Source of the DNA: Acanthacorydalis orientalis
Taxonomy: Eukaryota > Arthropoda > Insecta > Megaloptera > Corydalidae
Direction of reading: 5' to 3'
Length of the DNA stretch: 64,000 bases
Assembly: GCA_034766995.1 (NCBI GenBank)
Contig: CM068317.1
Location: 10,952,501 to 11,016,500, forward strand
In this document: positions 57,376 through 64,000 of the stretch, piece after piece
Position numbering within the stretch: position 1 is the first letter of the stretch
How the letters are laid out: the number at the start of each line of letters is the position of its first letter
Notes under the pieces: model-generated
What the model was told of the DNA's origin: nothing
The model's input: only the letters and a program-made list of their open reading frames with translations
The model's database searches: none
Translations under genes and position numbers: made by a program

Positions 57376-57842
57376 CATGTCAATTTAAAAAGAAATTCTT
57401 GAAGAAAATATTTGTTTTAATTGTTACATTCACATGAAAAATTCAGTCATGTGTATATATGATAGTACACACTTTACTTCTAATAAATTACAATTGTAAA
57501 GATGTAGATCACTTGTAATAAAATAATACTTTAATTTTGATCATTAAATATTTTGTAATTGCATTTTTATCTTTTGTTAAAATCTATACGAACGAGTCGA
57601 TTTATCTCCAATCGACAACTAAAGGTCATAAATATGTTTTGACAATTTCGCAGACACAGTACTTTTTCTTTTTATTAATATGTGTCAACTAAGTTTTTAA
57701 TTAATGATATTAATATTGTTCATTAGAAAAAGACTTAACATTAATAAAATAAATAAAAAAATTGACACAAATAACACAAGCAAATATTTTTTTATTATTT
57801 GTTGTATTTGACTATGTATCGTTACATTAGGAGGTATATATA
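57376..57842. other. AT-rich sequence without a recognised gene
   Basis: Nothing supportable between the GC-rich island and MITE M2. Confidence 0.45.
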
Positions 57843-57918
57843 GGGGATTCAATTTAGGCTTCTACATGAAAGTATTAAAAAAAAGCAAAAGTTAAAAAAA
57901 TAATATTTTTTTGTATTT
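57843..57918. mobile_element. Short MITE, family M, copy M2, interrupted
   Basis: AGGGGATTCAATTTAGGCTT and the following 55 bases are collinear with M1 (3857 onward). Homology stops at TATTTTA exactly where mariner F3 begins. The other half is not found beyond F3, where a large TA array lies. Confidence 0.65.
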
Positions 57919-57920
57919 TA

Positions 57921-58650
57921 TTAAGTTGGTGCGAAAATAATCGCGTTTAATAATTTTATGTTTGGAGCCGATTTTTCTAGTTACCGTTATCTTTTATTAT
58001 AGTCATGTGACACATCATTGTAAACAATGAAATTAGCACTACTGATTTCAGCTTATGTCTATTGTTTTCATTCTTTAGTATTGTTGGATATTACCTCTTA
58101 AATTAGTTGTGGAAAAAAGCAAATTGGCGCTATTTTGTTGTATCAGTGGTGGAACGTAAAGCAACAGAAACAGCTCGAAATATCAAATTTGGTTTTAAAG
58201 AAGAGTCAATTAGTGAACTAGACTGAGGAGAAGCAACTAAACCGAACAGTTTCCTAAACCGAAGCTTCATGAAAAAAAGATTATGGTCACTGTTTGGTGG
58301 TCGGAAAATGGTATCATTCGCAATTTCGAGAAAAGGGTAGTTGATTCTTATTGCATGACAATGCATTTACCCATTCTGCACTGATTGTGAAGATATTTCT
58401 CGTGAAACAATGTTGTTGAGATTAATCACCCTTCCTATTTACCTGACTTGGTACCAGAAGACTTGTTCTACATAGAGTGAAAACTTCTCTCAAAGGGAAG
58501 CGATTTCAAATCGTAGAAAATATTAAGAAAAATGTAAGTACCGAATTGAAAACAGTTTCTTCGGTCGCCTTTTCAGATTGTGTTCACAAACTTTTAAAAT
58601 TTGTCAATAAATGTAGTCAAGTAAATAGAGATTACTTTGAATAAATATCA
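57921..58650 (+). mobile_element. Mariner family F, copy F3, internally deleted
   Basis: Starts after TA with TTAAGTTGGTGCGAAAATAA and is collinear with F2. Coding pieces (plus): ERKATETARNIKFGFKEESI, then SELD and the same deletion join as F2 (EEATKPNSFLNRSFMKK after a shift), then a WW-region remnant (MVTVWWSENG-like near 58280), the second Asp region decayed near 58355, and TFKICQ / KCSQVNRDYFE with a stop near 58644. The right terminal repeat is lost near a (TA)n array. Confidence 0.8.
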
Positions 58651-58700
58651 CATATTTTTTATGTTACTTAAAATATGTTTCTTTTCATTGTGTCAATAAA

Positions 58701-59039
<339 letters not shown>

Positions 59040-59041
<2 letters not shown>

Positions 59042-59812
59042 CTTTAACTGTATTTAGAACCTCGGTATATTTATAGAGAAAATAGTTTTTTTTTCAAATA
59101 ACATAAAAGAAACATGCAAGTAGTAATAACGATTTAATGAGTGCACATTAAGTAATTTGTTCTATTATATGTAGTTATACATTGAATGAATGCAAAAACA
59201 AGCTTGAAGTTTTGTATCATAGAAAAAGGTCAAACTTAATGGTTTTTAATTCACTCGAAACGGTAAAGTAGTTAAAATTAAAAAAATAAATACTAAGATA
59301 CTCATTTATATTCATTTATAAAGTTTAATTTTGATAATGAAACCATTTGTAAGGATTAATATTCTTGAAATTCAAATAATTTTTTTATAGAATTCGCTGA
59401 TATAAGTTTATTTCATTGAAGTGACAATAAAAAACTACAACTATTCACAAACTAGTCAGCTATTTATTTGTTTTTTATCTTTTTAATAATAAATCCAATT
59501 GAAACCTGTATATAAATTATATAAAATATATATGCAATATTTCAAACGAAATTTATGTAATTATTGGTTTTAATTGGATATAAAATGTCTATAAATTATT
59601 TATTGGATAAATAACTTGTAATACTGATCGTTTATTATTTTTTTATAACATTTATTATAAATTACAAGAACTTTATTTATTTATTTGATATTTTTCTATT
59701 AATTCATTTATTTAAATAAGTTATAATAAATATATTATTTTGATTAATCACTGAATATTTTAAATGAAAAAAAAACGACTTTATTTTTACCTCTCAAACA
59801 GTTTTACTTTTA
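59040..59812. other. AT-rich sequence without a recognised gene
   Basis: I see no element ends or protein-like frame. Confidence 0.5.
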
Positions 59813-59973
59813 TTAAATGTAAAAATTAACTCCGTGTTTTTGAATTGAATCAATCATAAATTTGTTTTGAATTAAAATATTTCCTTGTGGTTTTAGGATT
59901 TTGAAGCGCCGATCTTAATATATAAAAAAAACACTATATATCTTGGTTAAGCAACATGGCACAATTTCACATA

Positions 59974-61234
59974 CGAGGGTGGTCCCAGAAGTACCCGGCC
60001 TGATCTAGAGATGGTGGTAGTTGTTTGAAAAATATCACTGTATTAGAAAGTACACAATCTATAAAGCATATGTTTCAAGTTTGAGGACGCCACGTTGTTT
60101 AGTATTTGTTTGGCTGCCATCAATAGTGAACGTTTTCAGTGAATTTGTGAAAATGGAGAAAATTGGTCATCGTTACGTGATACAATACTTTCATTTGTAA
60201 GGCCTCAGCCCAACCAATATAAAAGATGAACTGGATTCTACTCTTGGTGAGTCTGCTCCTTCGTTTACAAGAGTGAAATATTGGGTAGCAGAGCTTAAAC
60301 GAGGCCGTACGAGCTGCCAAGACGAGCATCGCAGTGGTCGACCCAATGAGGTGACGACTCCAGAAATGGTGAAGAAAATCCACAAAGCGGTACTGGATGA
60401 TCGTCGACTGAAAGTGCGCGAGCTAGCAGACATAGTAGCCATTTCAAAAAGTGCGGTACATCGCATATTATCTGAAAATTTGGACATAAGAAAGCTGTGT
60501 GCAAGATGGGTGCCGCGTTTGCTCACACTCGAGCAAAAACAGTGTCGTGAAGATGTTTCAATTGAGTGTTTAGCGAAGTTTCACAACAACAAACCAGAAT
60601 TTTTGCGCCGTTTCATAACCATGGATGAAACATGAGTCCATCACTTCACACCCGAGACAAAAGAACAATCAAAACAATGGACTGAAAAGGGAGAACCGGC
60701 TCCAAAGAAGGCGAAGACCGTTTCATCTGCAGGCAAGGTCATGGCGTCGATTTTTTGGGATTAGTGTGGGATAATTTTCATTGACTATCTTGAAAAAGAA
60801 AAAAATATCAACGGCGAGTATTATGCGAACTTATTGCAACGTTTGAGCGAAGAAATCAAGCAAAAACGGCCGCATTTGGCTAAGAAGAAAGTGTTGTTTC
60901 ATCAAGACAATGCACCAGCTCACAAATCCGTTATTGCAACGGCCAAAATTAATGAATTAAAGTTTGAATTTCCACTTCGTGCACCCTATTCGCCAGATTT
61001 AGCCTCCTCGGATTATTTTTTTAAAGATTTCCCAACGATGAAGAAGTGATGTCGGCAGTTAATGGGTATTTTGAGGAGCAAGACAGTTATTATTATAAAA
61101 AGGGTATCGAAATTATTGAACATCGCTGGGAAAAGTGTATAGAGCTGAAAGGAGATTATGTTGAAAAATAAATATATTTTTTTCCAAAATTTTTGTTTTC
61201 TTTGTTGGGTCAGGTACTTCTGGGACCACCCTCG
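59974..61234 (+). mobile_element. Mariner family B, copy B1, nearly full length
   Basis: 1261 bp between TA (59972-59973) and TA (61235-61236). The ends are identical for 22 bp, beginning CGAGGGTGGTCCCAGAAGTA on both sides, and about 26 of the first 30 positions agree. It is inserted in MITE E8, so it is younger than that copy. Confidence 0.94.
60153..61171 (+). pseudogene. Mariner family B transposase pseudogene (DD34D)
   Basis: The start at ATG 60153 gives MEKIGHRYVIQYFHL, a stop (TAA 60198), then GLSPTNIKDELDSTLGESAP, RVKYWVAELKRGRTS and SGRPNEVTTPEMVKKIHKAV (helix-turn-helix domain), KSAVHRILSENL, CARWVPRLLTLEQKQCRED. The first catalytic Asp is in FITMDET, where the following Trp codon is TGA (60633). 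A TAG at 60762 breaks VMASIFWD(stop)CGIIFIDYL. The second Asp is in LFHQDNAPAHKS and the third in YSPDLASSDYF, spaced 34 residues. A small out-of-frame deletion near 61022 removes about a dozen residues; a shifted frame then runs RFPNDEEVMSAVNGYFEEQD to CIELKGDYVEK and a stop at 61169. Three stops and one deletion inactivate it. Confidence 0.92.
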
Positions 61235-61610
61235 TAATAATAGTGAAAATAACGGTGTCCGTAAAGTAGCATATTAGGCATTGCATATTTTTTGCATTCC
61301 AGTTGAAAAAAATGCTGCCGGACAGCAGGAATGATTTGTTGAGCTTTAAGGGAAGATGTCACTCACAAAAAATAGTAAAACAGTGGAAGAGATCCGAAAA
61401 TTCATTATGACTTTTCATCGATTGAAAACCACCAAATTTTTTCGACAACAGATTCGTCAGTCACCCAACATATGAAGCAAAGTTATACAAAATAATGGGA
61501 GATATTTTGAGGATTGGGAGGATGAGGATGGGAGATATGTGAGGAAATAAAAAATAATTTAATTTTTCATTTTTATAAAAAGGGTACGGAACTAATTTGT
61601 ATACCTCATA

Positions 61611-62011
61611 TTTATTTCAAAAACAAGAATTTAATAAATATTCAACTAATTCTAATTCCAATGCTTTAAAAATAAACAAATCAATGTGTTCGTGCGATAA
61701 GAATTTTCATATTTACTTCAAATTTTTAACAGTACAATACATTTTACAATGTCTTCCGTACGCTTTCGCATAAATCTTTCAAACAGTAAAGTAAATAAAT
61801 GTATTGAAATCTTATAATTTATTTATTTTTATTTAAATAATATATCATTTCTAGCTTATTGAGTACGGATGTCCGATTTCCTTAAGTACTAAGTTTTACA
61901 GCTGCCATCTCTGACATTTCGCTTTGATTGACATTTCCTGCTTTGTTTTTTATTGTCCTCATTTTTTGAAACACACAATCAATTAGTTTTTAGATCAGTT
62001 TTTGTGAAACC
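61611..62011. other. Leader of mariner Q or unassigned sequence
   Basis: The last 100-150 bases (AGCTGCCATCTCTGACATTT...) are less AT-rich and probably the untranslated leader of mariner Q. I could not find its terminal repeat. Confidence 0.4.
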
Positions 62012-63091
62012 ATGAATAAATTAAAAATTCGTGTTATTTTTGAATATGAATTGTGTCATGGAACGAATGCAGCGCAGACAGCTCGAAATATAAACAAAAT
62101 GTTTGGGAAGGATGTGGATAAAACACGCATAGTACGTCGATGGTTTGAAAAGTTCCGTTCTGGTGATTCTAACCTTGAAATTGAGCTACGTGGGCGACCT
62201 GAAACCAAAGTGGATAATGATGAGCTGAAAGCTCTAGTCGAAGCAAAGCCATCTCAAACAACGCGTGAATTGAAACCAAGGTTTCAAGTTACTATTCCAA
62301 CAAAATTGGATCATTTGAAACAAATCGGAAAAGTAAAAATGCTTGATAGATGGGTTCCGCACAAATTAAACGAGTGTCAAAAGAAAAACCGTCTCGAAAT
62401 TTGCTTTTCTTTGTTGTCACGACATAAAGGCGAACCATTTCTACATTTTATTGTTACGTGTGATGATAAATGGATTCTTTTTTACAATCTCAAGCATTCG
62501 GCACAATGGTTGGATAGAGGTGAAGTGCCGAAACACAGTCCAAAATTGTATATTCATCGAAAAAAGCAAATTGTGCCTGTTTGGTGGTCTGGCGCTGGTA
62601 TTATTCACTACAGCTTCATGAATCCTAGTCAATCGATTACAGTGAATATCTACTGTAATTAATTAGACGAAATGATAAAGTATCTTGTGATTATTCAGCC
62701 GAGATTGGTCAATGAAGAGAGGCCAATCCTCTTGTAAGACAATGCCCGACCACATGTCGTAAAAACAACGTTGCTCAAACTACAGAATCTAGAATTGGAA
62801 ATTCTCTATCACCTACTGTATTGACCAAACCATACACCAACTGATTACCACTTCTTCCAGGCTACAGAGCACTCCTTACAGGGAAAAATATTCACTTTTC
62901 AACAAGCAATGGAAAACGCGATTCTCAATTTCATCGCCACACGTTCTTCAGGCTTCTTCGCTGCTGGCATAAACAAGCTACCTTCAAGAAGGCAAAACTG
63001 TATCGAAAGTTTGATTAATAGTACTGCTTTTTGTATGAGCTATGATAAACTAAATTTTGATTCGAAATCGAACATTTTATATTTTTTATAA
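62012..63091 (+). pseudogene. Cecropia/Hsmar1-type mariner transposase Q, three in-frame stops
   Basis: Start ATG at 62012. One frame runs about 360 codons without any frameshift, broken only by TAA at 62660, TAA at 62735 and TGA at 62822. Order: helix-turn-helix region (MNKLKIRVIFEYELCHGTNA; RIVRRWFEKFRSGDSNLEIE; LDHLKQIGKVKMLDRWVPHK); first catalytic Asp at residue 151 in IVTCDDKWILF; VPVWWSGAGIIHYSFMNPSQ (residues 188-207); second Asp in LL(stop)DNARPHVVK; third in TPTDYHFFQATEHSLQGKIF at the 34-residue spacing; then FFAAGINKLPSRRQNCIE. After that point an unusual tail of about 30 residues precedes the final stop. Hsmar1 is 343 residues, so length is near normal. Terminal repeats were not identified. 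Confidence 0.88.
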
Positions 63092-63332
63092 TCACATCAT
63101 TTTTTTTACTTTTCTATACAAACTTTACTAAAATTCTATATTCACAACCATAATTTGTATATAAATATTAATTTTAAATACTTTAAACAATTGTTTAAGG
63201 ACTACAGAATGTTTATCGAATACAAAAAACTGTCACAATCAGTATTTTATCCCTATAATTATTAAAAACCACTTATTATATCTAATACTGACAGATAAGA
63301 AATAATATTTATAACTATAGATTCATTCATGT

Positions 63333-63414
<82 letters not shown>

Positions 63415-63415
63415 C

Positions 63416-63449
<34 letters not shown>

Positions 63450-64000
63450 GAACATATATTTTTCTATTACTTTGTTATATTTGAACAAGTTTTTGCTAAT
63501 TACCAATTCAAATAAATATTAATATTGTTATTATACCAACTTTCATTTATTCGTTAAAAATGTATCTAGGAAATTTAAATACTAATTAATAAAAAATGAC
63601 CTAATAAGGAGATAAGTATTACAAAGAATTAGAGATACAAAATCAGTTATTATTGACGACAAAACGAATAAGATTTTACAATCCAGTGAATATTATAATA
63701 TGAATAATTTTAAATGCAGTTCATTAGGTTAGAAAATCTGGTAACTAGGGTTAAAAAAGAGATAAAGGTTGTTTTTTTACTAAATCATCTATGCGTTTAA
63801 TGATTCTACTGATGAATATAATGAAGCTAACATGCACAGATACAATTCATTCCAGACACAAGCAGATTTATGAAATAATTGATACTCACTAATCATGTAT
63901 TTATAATTTAATTATAATATATAAGCACTCCCTTTATAAAAATAATTATTTACTGATTAGTTTTTTTTCCTGCTACATATTTATCAAATACACAAAATAT
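63092..64000. other. AT-rich sequence with a compound TA/CATA array
   Basis: 63332-63450 is TA with regular CATATA variants. No gene or element is recognised beyond it. Confidence 0.5.

Larger units (their letters stand above)
59813..61608 (+). mobile_element. Mariner-derived MITE, family E, copy E8, host of mariner B1
   Basis: Left end TTAAATGTAAAAATTAACTC after TA; right end, reverse-complemented, TGAGGTATACAAATTAGTTC, followed by TA. The leader and start of the N-terminal region run to 59973 and continue at 61235. Between lies mariner B1 with a TA at each side. Without the insert, E8 is about 535 bp, like the other MITE copies, and shows the same internal deletion join near 61365. Confidence 0.85.

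Overview
This window is a very AT-rich stretch of animal nuclear DNA, most likely from an insect. The arthropod-type mix of DD34D mariner, piggyBac, hAT and pogo-type transposons supports this, and the base composition and mariner load would fit a hymenopteran, but nothing here fixes the order. I find no host gene with exons, no tRNA or rRNA gene and no CRISPR array. What can be supported is a dense graveyard of cut-and-paste DNA transposons, plus a few LINE and LTR-retroelement fragments, set in AT-rich DNA full of (TA)n microsatellites.

Layout. 0-6.3 kb: an unrecognised small reading frame, a dispersed repeat that may once have been coding, a mariner-derived MITE, a short MITE and a Tc1/mariner-superfamily relic carrying a piggyBac derivative in its transposase gene. 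7.3-9.5 kb: a mariner split by a 2.0 kb piggyBac element with TTAA duplications. 11-14.6 kb: a diverged local duplication whose copies preserve approximate empty sites for a mariner MITE and a piggyBac MITE. 16.3-22.4 kb: four decayed mariners, a hAT relic and large (TA)n arrays. 23.5-26.6 kb: mariner and Tc1/mariner fragments, including one element nested in another of its own family. 26.6-35.9 kb is quiet apart from two hAT-type MITEs, one mariner MITE, microsatellites and a promoter-like CCAAT/TATA cluster. 35.9-37.7 kb: four element fragments joined through (TA)n. 40.2-46.3 kb: a Tc1/mariner relic, the best-preserved mariner (921 bp, 27-bp perfect TIRs, 221-codon open frame), a MITE and a LINE 3' end. 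47.5-55.8 kb: a scrambled mariner, a LINE reverse transcriptase fragment, the second copy of the dispersed repeat, a Tc1/mariner relic, two mariners sharing one TA, an inverted duplication of a transposase segment, a gag fragment and a nearly full-length mariner. 56-63.1 kb: a pogo/Tigger-like relic, a small GC-rich island, a mariner in a MITE, a 330-bp TA array, a mariner nested in a mariner MITE, and a mariner transposase frame of about 360 codons broken only by three stops.

No gene set works together as a pathway. The interest lies in the nesting record, the repeated internal-deletion junctions that identify amplified non-autonomous families, the association of element ends with (TA)n arrays, and an inverted-repeat transposase segment that could produce hairpin RNA. 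Every transposase except the catalytic half of the 42 kb mariner is visibly broken. Family letters (A-S) are labels used only in this report.
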